Positions 41,161-50,612 of a stretch of 64,000 bases of DNA are shown piece after piece. The notes under the pieces were generated by a model. The model saw nothing but the letters and a program-made list of their open reading frames with translations. It was not told the DNA's origin and ran no database searches. The stretch comes from Methylophilus glucosoxydans. Lineage in GTDB: Bacteria; Pseudomonadota; Gammaproteobacteria; Burkholderiales; Methylophilaceae. The position numbers were made by a program, and so were the translations under genes. The stretch spans positions 806,001-870,000 of the forward strand of contig NZ_JBHTJW010000002.1 in assembly GCF_042676145.1 (NCBI RefSeq). Direction: 5' to 3'. Numbering within the stretch: position 1 is the stretch's first letter; each line of letters opens with the position of its first letter.

Positions 41161-44100
41161 ATGCAAAATCATAAAATCACAGCCGCCATTATCGCCGCGC
41201 TCATCGCGGCCGCGTTGCCCTTTGCCAGCCACGCAGAACTCAACACCCAACTGCCCGTCGAGCAAGATGAAAGTTTTGCCTTGCCGCTCAACCTCGATTT
41301 ACCCGCACAACCGCTCGCGGCATCGTTACGGCAGTTCGCCATACAGTCCAACCTATCGCTCACGGTAGATAGCGCCCTCATCGTCGACAAAAAAGCCCCA
41401 GCAGTCAAAGGCCGTATGACGCGCAAAGAAGCCATCAAAAGGTTACTGGATGGTAGCGGTTTGCAAGGGCGAGTAATGGATGAGCATTTATTGATTGAAA
41501 AGAAAGCAATAACCACTAGTGCAGACACTCTAAAGTTAGATGCGATTCCCGTCAGAGCGCAACGCATGTATGAGGTAGGCCCAATGAAAGGGCTGGCACT
41601 CACTAAAGAAGAAATGCCGGGGAATATCCAGTCACTGACAGCTAAAGAAATTAAAGAGGCTCATGCGGTAAGTATTGCTGATTTGTTGAACACCAAACTG
41701 CAATCAGTCAATGTCAATGATTATCAGGGCAATCCGTTTCAGATGGATGTGACCTATCGTGGCTTTACTGCTTCACCGCAACTAGGTACCGCTCAAGGAC
41801 TATCAGTTTTTCTGGATGGTATTCGGGTTAATGAACCTTTTGGTGATGTGGTCAACTGGGACATGATTCCTCTGAATGCGCTGGGTAGTTTGGATATATT
41901 TCCAGGTTCAAATCCTTTATTTGGCTTAGGGACTTTAGGCGGTGCATTGAGCATGAAGACCAAAAGTGGGTTTGACTCAAAAGAGGGATCGATTGAATAT
42001 CTAGGCGGTTCTTTTAAACGCAACCAATTTCAAGGTTCGGTGGGTGGCAATAATGGCGTGGTCGCTGGGTTTGTTGCCGCTAATTTGTTCAAAGAGGATG
42101 GCTGGCGCGATAATTCACCAAGTAAAGTGAATCAGGTATTCAGTAAACTGGAGTGGCGTGGCGAGTCGTTGCAACTGGGCTTGAATATGTTGCTGGCGAG
42201 TAATAAGCTGACTGGGAATGGGTTACTACCTACAGAAATGGTTGAGAAGGATAGGTCTAGTATTTTCACCAGTCCTGACCAAACCAGTAATCGCTTGCAG
42301 CAATTTCAGCTTAATGCGCTTTGGGATGTTTCAGATACGTTTAACATCACAGCCCAAGTTTATCACCGTAAAAGTCGACGTTTCTCCAGTACTGGTGATG
42401 TTAACCAAGACTTTGGCGGTAGTGCGACGCGCAGACCTAACCCCGGTGAAAAGCCTGGTTATTTTGCACAAGATTTGAATAATGATGGCCTGCCAGATTT
42501 GGACCTTTCCAGGACAAGCATTAACAATATTGCAACCGTTGATGTGGTGGACCCATTTGGTAATACGGTACAGATGGCAGCAGATGCAGATGGGGATGCA
42601 CAATATATTTATGGGCCTATCACGCAAACTGGCACAGATCAGGATGGTAATCCAATTTTTGACAGCCCTGTCAGCATCAATCCAGCTTATGATGCCAGCC
42701 GTCCAGCGATTGGTACTCAAGCCAATACCGCTTATGTATTTACCAATCCGAATATCACACAGTCTACCGTCACGGTAACCAATCCTGATGGATCAACTAG
42801 TACAGTGCCTAATTGGACTTTTAATGAGCAGCTGTCAGCACAGCCTATCTACAGTCAAGAGTTCTACGAGGCAGCTCTTGAGATCGCTAAAGCTGTACCA
42901 GGATCATTGAACCAACAAGAGTTGGAAGCCAAACTGAGTGAGAGAGGGCTGAGTTTTAGCTTTTCTGACCAAGGGGCCATTTTTGTAGATGCAGGTGGCT
43001 TTACCGGCAGTGGCTCATTTTTGGTGCTAGATAAGAATTTGGACGCCAATGGTAACTTTATCCTGACAAGTTTCTCAGGGGTCAGCAAAGGTTTAGGCTC
43101 TCCATTAGGGTTGTTAGTGAGAGACCCAGTCTCAGGCATTCCATACATGCGAAACGGAGCCGACTGCGAAGCAGTCGTCCTACAATGGTTCCCTGATTGC
43201 AACAAAGGTTACGTGGAGGGGACTCCCGTGGCTTTGGTGACAGAAACTGAAATTAACCAGCTTACCGATGGTGGCTCGCTTCAGTTTAACTGGAACACGG
43301 ATAAGCATAAATTCATGATAGGCATGTCTATGGATTCAGCCAGTGCCGATTACAACAGTGGTCAGTTGTTAGGCGTTTTTGATAACAACAGAAAAGTCAT
43401 TCTTGACCCCAATAAAGTGGGTTATGAATTTGCAGCCTCCACACAAAAGTTAGGTTTAAATGACTTCGGGGGTACCAGCATCACCAAAAGTATTTACTTC
43501 AGTGAGACCTGGACGCCGACGAAAGAATGGGCATTTAGTGCTTCGGGACGTTATAACCAGACGAAAGTAAAAAACGAATTGGCCATCAGCAATATTTTGG
43601 GATTGGCTGGTGCAACTCAATTCAAGAACTTTTATGATCCCCTGGTGGTTTGTCATGATCTCAATGGCAATGGGACAATTGAGTATGAAACGGACGAGTG
43701 TGCAACTGGATACCGCCCTTTTTCATTTGAGCTGGCGCAGAATGCTGGCGCGATTGGCCCGGGGGAAACTGAAAAATTCAGCTATTACTCATTCAATCCT
43801 TCTTTAGGGGCAACCTGGCAAGCGAATGAAAATTTAAATCTATATGCAAACTGGAGCAAGGGCGCCAGAACGCCTACTGTGATTGAGTTGGGCTGCGCTT
43901 ACGACGATACACCCGTACGTGTTGGCGTAGATTTGCAAGGCAATCCAACCTACGGCCCGCGATCACTGATAGAAAACCGTTTCTGTAGTTTGCCTACTAC
44001 ATTGTCTGGCGACCCTTATTTAAAACAGGTACGGTCTGAAACATTTGAGGTTGGTGCGCGCGGATATCTGACGCCAGATATTCAATGGAATGCCAGCATT

Positions 44101-44925
44101 TACCAGACCGAATTGACCGATGACATCTATTTTGTAGCGTATAGACCCGAGCGTAGTTTTTTCCAGAATATTGGAGATACCCGCCGTCGGGGTTTGGAAA
44201 TGGGTTTGCAAGGCAAGTGGGGTAACACTGGCTTTAAACTCAATTACTCACTGACCGACGCTACGTTTCAGGACCACTTTCAAATGGCCAGCCCAAACAA
44301 TAGCAGTGCGGGGAACGTGATACAGGGATTCAGGGCGACTGGTACATTTGTAAGCAACGGCTATCAGAATATTGCCGTTAAACCTGGTAATCGCATTCCA
44401 GGCATTCCATTACATAACTTGAATGCGACTGTGACATACGACATCACGCCCAAATGGACAGTTGGGCTTACTGCTGTCATGCACTCGGAGAGTTACCTCA
44501 GAGGCAACGAAAACAACAAACATCGTGCAGGGGCGCCCAGCGTGGAGTATGGATGTCAGGCAAATCAGGGAGGCGTTCCTACGGTGATTGACGGAATCGC
44601 TTATGGCAACAGCAGTTGTGGTACACCCAGAGCTGTACGCCCTAATTATCGTTATCCTGGCATGATCCCAGGCTACGCGGTGTTTAACTTTAGTTCCACT
44701 TATAAGTTTAGCGATCAACTTTCAGCTACGTTATTGATTAATAATCTTTTTGACAGAGATTACTACACGGCTGGTAGATTAGGGATCAATCCTTTTTCTC
44801 CCTCAATCAATGGTGCAATAGGGCCTGGTGGGTTCAATTACAATAGTAATGACTGGTTAGCATCTACATTCTTGGCCCCTGGAGCGCCCAGAGCAGCGTG
44901 GCTAAATATTCGCTATGACTTTTAA
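41161..44925 (+). CDS. TonB-dependent receptor 3 with STN domain and acidic calcium-like loops
   Basis: 1254 residues from ATG 41161. Signal peptide (to PFASHA), STN domain (~42-115, LNLDLPAQPLAASLRQFAIQSN), TonB-box-like AIPVRA, plug (NIQSLTAKEIKEAHAVS, DGIRVNEPFGDVVNWDM) and barrel ending NIRYDF with a canonical aromatic terminus. It is longer than receptors 1 and 2 because of a large loop region at ~425-700. Two acidic EF-hand-like stretches stand out, DLNNDGLPDLDL (~437-448) and DLNGNGTIEYETDE (~834-847), the latter between cysteines. These match Ca2+-binding loop patterns and could hold Ca2+ or a lanthanide at the cell surface; that is inference. The first ~300 bases are more GC-rich than the barrel. 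Confidence 0.95.
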   Translation: MQNHKITAAIIAALIAAALPFASHAELNTQLPVEQDESFALPLNLDLPAQPLAASLRQFAIQSNLSLTVDSALIVDKKAPAVKGRMTRKEAIKRLLDGSGLQGRVMDEHLLIEKKAITTSADTLKLDAIPVRAQRMYEVGPMKGLALTKEEMPGNIQSLTAKEIKEAHAVSIADLLNTKLQSVNVNDYQGNPFQMDVTYRGFTASPQLGTAQGLSVFLDGIRVNEPFGDVVNWDMIPLNALGSLDIFPGSNPLFGLGTLGGALSMKTKSGFDSKEGSIEYLGGSFKRNQFQGSVGGNNGVVAGFVAANLFKEDGWRDNSPSKVNQVFSKLEWRGESLQLGLNMLLASNKLTGNGLLPTEMVEKDRSSIFTSPDQTSNRLQQFQLNALWDVSDTFNITAQVYHRKSRRFSSTGDVNQDFGGSATRRPNPGEKPGYFAQDLNNDGLPDLDLSRTSINNIATVDVVDPFGNTVQMAADADGDAQYIYGPITQTGTDQDGNPIFDSPVSINPAYDASRPAIGTQANTAYVFTNPNITQSTVTVTNPDGSTSTVPNWTFNEQLSAQPIYSQEFYEAALEIAKAVPGSLNQQELEAKLSERGLSFSFSDQGAIFVDAGGFTGSGSFLVLDKNLDANGNFILTSFSGVSKGLGSPLGLLVRDPVSGIPYMRNGADCEAVVLQWFPDCNKGYVEGTPVALVTETEINQLTDGGSLQFNWNTDKHKFMIGMSMDSASADYNSGQLLGVFDNNRKVILDPNKVGYEFAASTQKLGLNDFGGTSITKSIYFSETWTPTKEWAFSASGRYNQTKVKNELAISNILGLAGATQFKNFYDPLVVCHDLNGNGTIEYETDECATGYRPFSFELAQNAGAIGPGETEKFSYYSFNPSLGATWQANENLNLYANWSKGARTPTVIELGCAYDDTPVRVGVDLQGNPTYGPRSLIENRFCSLPTTLSGDPYLKQVRSETFEVGARGYLTPDIQWNASIYQTELTDDIYFVAYRPERSFFQNIGDTRRRGLEMGLQGKWGNTGFKLNYSLTDATFQDHFQMASPNNSSAGNVIQGFRATGTFVSNGYQNIAVKPGNRIPGIPLHNLNATVTYDITPKWTVGLTAVMHSESYLRGNENNKHRAGAPSVEYGCQANQGGVPTVIDGIAYGNSSCGTPRAVRPNYRYPGMIPGYAVFNFSSTYKFSDQLSATLLINNLFDRDYYTAGRLGINPFSPSINGAIGPGGFNYNSNDWLASTFLAPGAPRAAWLNIRYDF

Positions 44926-45124
44926 TCTTAGCTTGAGAGAGGCTAACATCTGGTTTTGAATGACATCAGTCAACTACTCCATAAAAATCCTCACTCGTTT
45001 AGAGAGATTGCGACGGTGGGGAAAATGGATGGGATACTTGGGCCAGAGTAAAAAGTAAAGAAATCTCACTTTTACCCTGACCCCATCGACATGACTTTTA
45101 AGTGTCAAGTCAATCGCTTCAAGA

Positions 45125-45982
45125 TCATTGGATTTGCAACTGTGTAAATTGTGTCTTGTAATCATCCACCCATTGCTGCGCATGATGGCGTTGTTTGGCG
45201 GTTGTACTGGCATGTAGGCTCGCGATGGTTTCACAGGTTTGCTGTGTAAGCTTATCAATATAAGCCTGGTAAGCCGGATTCGGGCTGTTTTGCATACGTT
45301 CAAAGCCTGCGCGGACCAGTTGCGATTTCTCTTCGTTTGACGAGGCTGGATTGCGTAATGCCTTGAGGATAGAGAGCGTATCTTCGTCGCGCCGCAAAAT
45401 CTCGGCGTAGATGATGGCGGGATCAATGTCACTCTTGGCAATGGCCTGTTTTAAAAGGGTTATTTGTTTTTCGTTTAAATCGCCATAGACTTTCTCAGCA
45501 AAATCCTGGGATTTCTCTAACCTCACTTCTCGCTGTTCTTCTAACGTTTCCTGCCACCATTCCTCTTTCCATTCCTGGTTACGTTTTTCCAGTTTTTTCT
45601 CGAAATGCTGTAGTTGTTTTTCACTCAGCGTGTCGGCGACTTCGACGATGATAGGGATGATTTTTGTTTGAAGCATCTGCACATTTGATTTGATGGATTC
45701 AATGCGCTGGCAGGCCGTTTGTGCGCTCACATCATGGCTGAGGTCATTATGTATTTCATCCAGTAATGACACATACCGCGGTAACTCATTTTTACGATGC
45801 CAGGCATGCAAGTCCCGCAGGACGGGTTTGAGTTTGGCTTTTTGCGCTGCACTAAAATCAAAATAATCATCCAGCCGCCATGCGATGAGTGCAGGTGCGT
45901 TGTTGTAGGCGGTCTTGACCAGGCTACAACTCATGAGTGAAAAAGCGAGGGTGAGGATTAAAATTTTTTTGATGATTCGCAT
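45125..45982 (-). CDS. DUF6279-type lipoprotein
   Basis: 285 residues from ATG 45982. Signal peptide with lipobox LMSCS, then VKTAYNNAPALIAWRLDDYFDFSAAQKAKLKPVLRDLHAWHRKNELP, the recognisable start of this family, followed by long charged helices (HFEKKLEKRNQEWKEEWWQETLEEQREVRLEKS). Function unknown; the fold is predicted all-helical and periplasm-facing. It converges on receptor 3. Confidence 0.85.
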   Translation of the reverse strand: MRIIKKILILTLAFSLMSCSLVKTAYNNAPALIAWRLDDYFDFSAAQKAKLKPVLRDLHAWHRKNELPRYVSLLDEIHNDLSHDVSAQTACQRIESIKSNVQMLQTKIIPIIVEVADTLSEKQLQHFEKKLEKRNQEWKEEWWQETLEEQREVRLEKSQDFAEKVYGDLNEKQITLLKQAIAKSDIDPAIIYAEILRRDEDTLSILKALRNPASSNEEKSQLVRAGFERMQNSPNPAYQAYIDKLTQQTCETIASLHASTTAKQRHHAQQWVDDYKTQFTQLQIQ

Positions 45983-46028
45983 GTTTCTACGACCAGGATT
46001 GCCGGACTAAGTTTGCGATACTGGCTAC

Positions 46029-46060
46029 TTGTATTAGCACTGTTTTCAGTGCTAATACAA
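46029..46060. repeat. Perfect 14-bp hairpin with TTTT loop
   Basis: TTGTATTAGCACTG (46029-46042) and CAGTGCTAATACAA (46047-46060) are exact complements around TTTT (AAAA on the minus strand). It lies between two leftward genes, without a following T-run on the minus strand. Probably a rho-independent-like processing hairpin for the upstream lipoprotein gene. Confidence 0.65.
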
Positions 46061-46145
46061 AGGCGCTTTCGGCCTGCCTCTCTCGGGCGCGGTCTGGCAA
46101 GGGAATGAGGCGCATCAGGCAGCACGCCACTGCCTGATGGCTGGA

Positions 46146-46673
46146 CTAACGTTGATAGCCCGGAGGAGGAGGTGGGGGCGGTGGATAATAGGTTGGAACA
46201 CTTGCTGATGAGGCGCGCTGGCTGCCTTGTGAATAGGTCCTTGCCATGCTGGCAGGCACCGGGATTTTATGTCCAGCCGCATACATGCATTGATAGTAGG
46301 CATTGTCGTATTTGTCTTGGGCGTTCATGCCACTGACGGTCGCTGTATTGGCGCCGATGGCTCCACCAGACAGCGCACCCATGCCAGCACCAATCGCTGC
46401 GCCTTCGCCGCCACCAGTTGCAGCGCCAATGGCTGCCCCTATGGCAGTACCTACAGCGGTCGTGGTAGCGAGACTGGCGTTATATTGCTGGTTAACGGTC
46501 TTGCCGCCAATTTGCGTCAGTGCAAAATCCCGGCAAGACAGGTCATCTGCCCTGAAGGCGTTGAAGTCTTTGCCGGTACCTGGCAGGGCCATGCTGCTGG
46601 GGCCTGTGGGGTTAGTCGCGCAGGCAGTCAGGCTCAGCATAAGTAGCAAGGTCATGTGCCTATTGAGATGCAT
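46146..46673 (-). CDS. Glycine-zipper lipoprotein
   Basis: 175 residues. Lipobox LTACA, a short Asp/Cys-containing region (CRDFALTQIGGKTVNQQYNAS), then a glycine-zipper helix pair (VGTAIGAAIGAATGGGEGAAIGAGMGALSGGAIGAN) as in YMGG/17-kDa surface antigen proteins, a segment YDNAYYQCMYAAGHKIPVP, and a C-terminal tail with eight prolines in a row. Outer-membrane associated; role unknown. Confidence 0.85.
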   Translation of the reverse strand: MHLNRHMTLLLMLSLTACATNPTGPSSMALPGTGKDFNAFRADDLSCRDFALTQIGGKTVNQQYNASLATTTAVGTAIGAAIGAATGGGEGAAIGAGMGALSGGAIGANTATVSGMNAQDKYDNAYYQCMYAAGHKIPVPASMARTYSQGSQRASSASVPTYYPPPPPPPPGYQR

Positions 46674-46682
46674 GACAGTCTC

Positions 46683-47120
46683 CTATTTGGCTGGTGTGTT
46701 TGTTGGCGGCGTGGGTGTGACTTGTTTCCAGCCGGCGGGACACTCTTTAACATAGGGGTAATAGCCGTTAGCAGCCTCGCAGTAATACCAGTAGGCATTA
46801 TTGTTGCTGGCGCTGGTGGCTGGCGCTGTGCTGTTGCCTGGGGCTGCATTTGTGGCATTGTTACTGTCCTGCTCGATATACACCTGTGACTGCGGCTGGG
46901 TAATCACCACGGGCGGTGGACTGTACACATAGGGGTAAGGGTAGGCGTAGGGTGCGTAGGCATAAGGAAAAAACGGGTAAGGGGCGCCAAAATACAGACC
47001 AACGCCGCCATGCCAGCCGCGGCCAGGTGGATGTGCGTATGCGAGTTGGCTAGCGAGGGCGCAGCAGATGCCCAGGCTAAGGTAAATCATCTTTTTGAGT
47101 GTGGATGTGAGCGGTAGCAT
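46683..47120 (-). CDS. Exported Tyr/Pro-rich protein of unknown function
   Basis: 145 residues; ATG 47120 is chosen for GGAGGG just upstream. Signal peptide to AYAHPPG, then GRGWHGGVGLYFGAPYPFFPYAYAPY and further Tyr/Pro repeats, a Ser/Asn/Ala linker, and a C-terminal WYYCEAANGYYPYVKECPAGWKQV motif with two cysteines that recurs in many small proteobacterial envelope proteins. It is 9 bases from the glycine-zipper gene, probably co-transcribed. Confidence 0.8.
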   Translation of the reverse strand: MLPLTSTLKKMIYLSLGICCALASQLAYAHPPGRGWHGGVGLYFGAPYPFFPYAYAPYAYPYPYVYSPPPVVITQPQSQVYIEQDSNNATNAAPGNSTAPATSASNNNAYWYYCEAANGYYPYVKECPAGWKQVTPTPPTNTPAK

Positions 47121-47236
47121 AAGCCCTCCAGAAAACGTTATGTACATAACAATTCTGACAGAAGGACTTGCAAAACTCTCCCGATGAGCGGGCTTGGTTT
47201 TGTAACGGAGTGTATCTTTAAAACAACTGAGCGGGG

Positions 47237-48673
47237 CTATTGACGGTGCGGATGGTACACAACGCAGGTATTTTTGCCGGACTCCTTGGCTTCGTACATG
47301 GCCTGATCTGCGTGACGAATCAACGTATCGACTGTGCAACCGTGATCAGGGAAGATGGCGATACCGATACTGATGGAGACAGACGCAGCATAGCCATTGA
47401 GCGGGATGGGTTCTTTCACCACTTGCAGGATTTTGTTGGCGTGCAACAGCATGTCTTCGCTATTGCTGATATTGATCGCTAGAATGGCGAACTCATCCCC
47501 GGCGAAACGGGCGAAGGTATCCGCTTGTCGCGACATTTTCTGGATACGACTGGCAATCTCAATCAGTAGCTGGTCGCCTGCCAGGTGGCCATGGAGGTCA
47601 TTCACTGCTTTGAAACCATCCAGATCCATAAAAAACAGCGCAAATTTTTTCTGTTCACGCTGACTGCTGTAAATGGCCTGTTGTAAGCGATCCAGAAACA
47701 ATCGGCGGTTGGGCAGACCGGTCAGGTTATCGGTGTGTGCCTGCTGCCAGATGGATTGTTCAAGCAGTTTAGATTGCGAGATATCGGTATGCGTGCCTAT
47801 CATGCGCTTGGGGGTGTCTTCGGCGGTGCGTTCCACCACCATGCCGCGAGAGAGTACCCATTTGTAATCGCCATTTTTGCAGCGAATCCGATATTCGATT
47901 TTGTACCCCGGCTGTTGGCCATAGAGGTAGGCATTGAGAGAGTTTGTGAAGCGTTCCTGATCTTCTTCGTGAATCAACGCACGTAGTGTCTCTAGTTGCG
48001 GGAGCAGCGGCTCACTTTGGTAGCCCAGCATTTTGCGCCAGTTGGGGCCAAAAAAGTAATGCCCAGTGATGAGGTCATAATCCCACACCCCATCGCCGAC
48101 GGCATCCATGGCTTGTTTCCACAGCTCCTGACTTTTGGCTTGCTGTTCATAAAATACTTGTAACTGCTTGCTCAGTTCCGTACGCTGAACGATCTCTCTG
48201 CGCAACTCCATCAGTTTCATGGCCTGGTTCGCCAGGATGGTCAACAAAGTGAGTTCGGCCTCGCTAAAGTGGCGAGGTACATGGTCCATCACGCAAAAAG
48301 TGCCGATGGCATAGCCTTGATCATTAATCAGCGGTATTCCGGCATAGGCACGAATATACGGCGCCTGAATGACAAGCGGATTATTCTTGAACAATGCATC
48401 CTGCAGTGTGTCTTCAATCACCAGCCGTGTTTTTTGTTCCACCGTCAGTTGGCAAAAGACATCCTCACGCGGGGCTTCGCAGAGATCTAGTCCTTTGGCA
48501 GATTTGAACCATAAGCGGTCCTCTGCCATCACTGTCACGCTTGCAATTGGTGTTGAGAAGAAGGTCGAGGCCAGGGCGACTAACTGATCAAAATCAGCTT
48601 CGGGCGCAGTGTCAAGGATATGATAGCTTTCAACTGCCGCCAGACGTTCTAGCTCTTTATTATGGTTTAACAA
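47237..48673 (-). CDS. GAF-PAS-GGDEF diguanylate cyclase
   Basis: 478 residues, apparently starting at TTG 48673 with GGAG about 14 bases upstream. GAF domain (~20-165: YHILDTAPEADFDQLVALASTFFSTPIASVTVMAEDRLWFKS), PAS domain (~180-300: DAVGDGVWDYDLITGHYFFGPNWRKMLGY), then GGDEF (~310-475) with LTGLPNRRLFLDRL and the active site FAGDEF, so Ala replaces the first Gly; AGDEF variants are known to be active. An RxxD inhibitory site (RQAD) is present. Soluble sensor cyclase. Confidence 0.93.
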   Translation of the reverse strand: MLNHNKELERLAAVESYHILDTAPEADFDQLVALASTFFSTPIASVTVMAEDRLWFKSAKGLDLCEAPREDVFCQLTVEQKTRLVIEDTLQDALFKNNPLVIQAPYIRAYAGIPLINDQGYAIGTFCVMDHVPRHFSEAELTLLTILANQAMKLMELRREIVQRTELSKQLQVFYEQQAKSQELWKQAMDAVGDGVWDYDLITGHYFFGPNWRKMLGYQSEPLLPQLETLRALIHEEDQERFTNSLNAYLYGQQPGYKIEYRIRCKNGDYKWVLSRGMVVERTAEDTPKRMIGTHTDISQSKLLEQSIWQQAHTDNLTGLPNRRLFLDRLQQAIYSSQREQKKFALFFMDLDGFKAVNDLHGHLAGDQLLIEIASRIQKMSRQADTFARFAGDEFAILAINISNSEDMLLHANKILQVVKEPIPLNGYAASVSISIGIAIFPDHGCTVDTLIRHADQAMYEAKESGKNTCVVYHPHRQ

Positions 48674-48970
48674 GTGAACGGTACTCCATCAAAGCAGACA
48701 TTAAGTTGGTCACACGCTTGGTAAGTTGGTTCTAAAAGCAATCATACGCTAATTAATCTTAATAGATTTGGTGATAAGCTTAACCTTTTTTATTTTGTTT
48801 AGTAAATGTTATCTCGATAATTTATCGTTGTTGGAGAGGCTTGTTTGTGATGAAAAGCCGTCAGATTCATGTCATTAAATGCCGCTAGGGTAAACTCTGC
48901 ATGCTTAGAGGTAGGCAGTTGCGGGTCAACACGGTATGCTAATACCTGTCCCGTGATAGGTTAAATCCGC

Positions 48971-49528
48971 ATGCAACCGCAATCCATACAGCAAATCAAT
49001 CTTTCTTATGACCAGCATCAAGACCGCCTGCTCATGCGTGCGGCGGTGAGTGACGAGCAGGAAATCCAGGTCTGGATTACCTACCGCGTGGCAAGGCAGA
49101 TTTTCAAGGTATTTAATCAGGAGGCGCATTTGCCGGTGTCTGGTCCGCTGCCCTTGTCTGAGCAAAGCCTGCCGGAAGCCACCCAGCAGTTTGTACAAGA
49201 GGCGGAAGCAGTAGAGGCCCTGGATGATCTTGACTTTGAGACGGCCTATCAGGCGCCCAAAAGTGTGGTCACCGAGCAAACCCTGCTGGCGGTGGAAACG
49301 CGTTTTGTCTCGGTCAACGACCAACTTAATCATGTGCAACTGGTGTGCGCCAATGGCATTAACGTGAATATCAATGTGAACCATGAGCTGGTGCTGGCGA
49401 TCAGCCGCATGTTGCTGTTGGCCAGCAAAGAGGCAGGCTGGACACTGCCATCCGCGCCAGCCAAGGAACCTCAGTCCGTTTCGAGTATCGTAATGGACAT
49501 CCCGGTAGAAAAACAGGTATTACATTGA
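48971..49528 (+). CDS. Conserved-looking protein of unknown function
   Basis: 185 residues with no signal peptide or membrane helix. Two patterned regions: INLSYDQHQDRLLMRAAVSDEQEIQVWITYRVARQIFKVF at the start and ETRFVSVNDQLNHVQLVCANGINVNINVNHELVLAISRML in the second half, separated by an acidic linker. The stop overlaps the start of an aldo/keto reductase gene (TGATG), so they are translated together. I do not recognise the family. Confidence 0.75.
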   Translation: MQPQSIQQINLSYDQHQDRLLMRAAVSDEQEIQVWITYRVARQIFKVFNQEAHLPVSGPLPLSEQSLPEATQQFVQEAEAVEALDDLDFETAYQAPKSVVTEQTLLAVETRFVSVNDQLNHVQLVCANGINVNINVNHELVLAISRMLLLASKEAGWTLPSAPAKEPQSVSSIVMDIPVEKQVLH

Positions 49529-50586
49529 TGGATCAAATTACGCTGGGAGACAGCGGTATTCGCGTCTCCAGAATCACCTTGGGCACCATGACTTATGGTG
49601 ACCAGAACACCCAACAGGATGCAGAACACCAGCTGGATTATGCGCTGGCAAATGGCATTAATTTTATTGATACGGCAGAAATGTACCCGGTGCCGCCCCG
49701 TGCAGAAACGGTGACGCGTACCGAAACCATGCTGGGGCACTGGATCAAGAAGCAGTCTCGCGACCGGTTTGTGCTGGCTAGCAAGGTGGCCGGACCCCGC
49801 CGCGGCATGCATTGGATCCGCGGTGGCCCGAGTGGTATGGACCGTGCCAATATCCGCCAGGCGGTGCATGACAGTTTGCAGCGCTTGCAAACCGATTACC
49901 TGGATGTCCTCTATCTGCACTGGCCCGAGCGCAATGTGCCCATGTTTGGCCAATATCAATTTGACCCGCATGCGGAACTGGATGCAGAAGGTCAGGCGAT
50001 CAACTGGGTACCTATCCAGACCCAGCTTGAAGTGCTGGATGAGTTGGTGAAGGAAGGCAAAATCCGTGCAATCGGCCTCAGTAACGAGCAACCCTGGGGG
50101 TTGATGGAGTTTTTGCGTATTGCGCGCGAGCAGGGCTTGCCGCGCATTGCCGTGCTGCAAAACTGTTATAACCTCATGAACCGCGGTATGGAGTTTGGCA
50201 TGACCGAAGTGCTTTACCGGGAAGGGGTCACGCTGGCGGCCTACTCGCCCTTGGCCTTTGGGCACCTCACGGCCAAGTATGTCGATGATCCGGCCACGCC
50301 CGGCCGCGTGACTTTGTTTGAGGGCTATGCCAAGCGCTATAAAAAGCCCGCGGTGCCGGCGGCGGCCAAAGCCTATGCCGAGTTGGCCCGTAGCCATGGC
50401 CTGACGCCGGTACAGCTGGCCTTGAGTTTTGTCTATCACCGCTGGTTTGTTGGCACCACCATTATCGGCGCGACCAGCCTGGCACAGTTACAAGAAAATG
50501 TGGCGGCTTATCAGGTCCACCTGAGCGCAGAGGTGCTGGCGGCCATCGAGCAACAACATCTCGTCATGATGAATCCAGCCCCTTAA
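49528..50586 (+). CDS. Aldo/keto reductase (Tas-like)
   Basis: 352 residues, ATG 49528. A (beta/alpha)8 NADPH-dependent oxidoreductase: LGTMTYGDQNTQQDAEHQLDYALANGINFIDTAEMYP carries the catalytic Asp and Tyr, LASKVAGP the Lys and VLYLHWPER the His. NADP-binding elements IGLSNEQPWG and TTIIGATSLAQLQENV are intact. Closest in pattern to E. coli Tas and related reductases; substrate unknown. Confidence 0.92.
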   Translation: MDQITLGDSGIRVSRITLGTMTYGDQNTQQDAEHQLDYALANGINFIDTAEMYPVPPRAETVTRTETMLGHWIKKQSRDRFVLASKVAGPRRGMHWIRGGPSGMDRANIRQAVHDSLQRLQTDYLDVLYLHWPERNVPMFGQYQFDPHAELDAEGQAINWVPIQTQLEVLDELVKEGKIRAIGLSNEQPWGLMEFLRIAREQGLPRIAVLQNCYNLMNRGMEFGMTEVLYREGVTLAAYSPLAFGHLTAKYVDDPATPGRVTLFEGYAKRYKKPAVPAAAKAYAELARSHGLTPVQLALSFVYHRWFVGTTIIGATSLAQLQENVAAYQVHLSAEVLAAIEQQHLVMMNPAP

Positions 50587-50612
50587 GTTGGGCGCAATAG
50601 AAGGGAATCCAT

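Noticed and set aside
45035..45085. Imperfect repeat around GTAAAAAGT and ACTTTTAC as a mobile-element remnant
   Set aside because: Only a short mismatched stem between convergent genes; no transposase fragment or terminal repeats seen.
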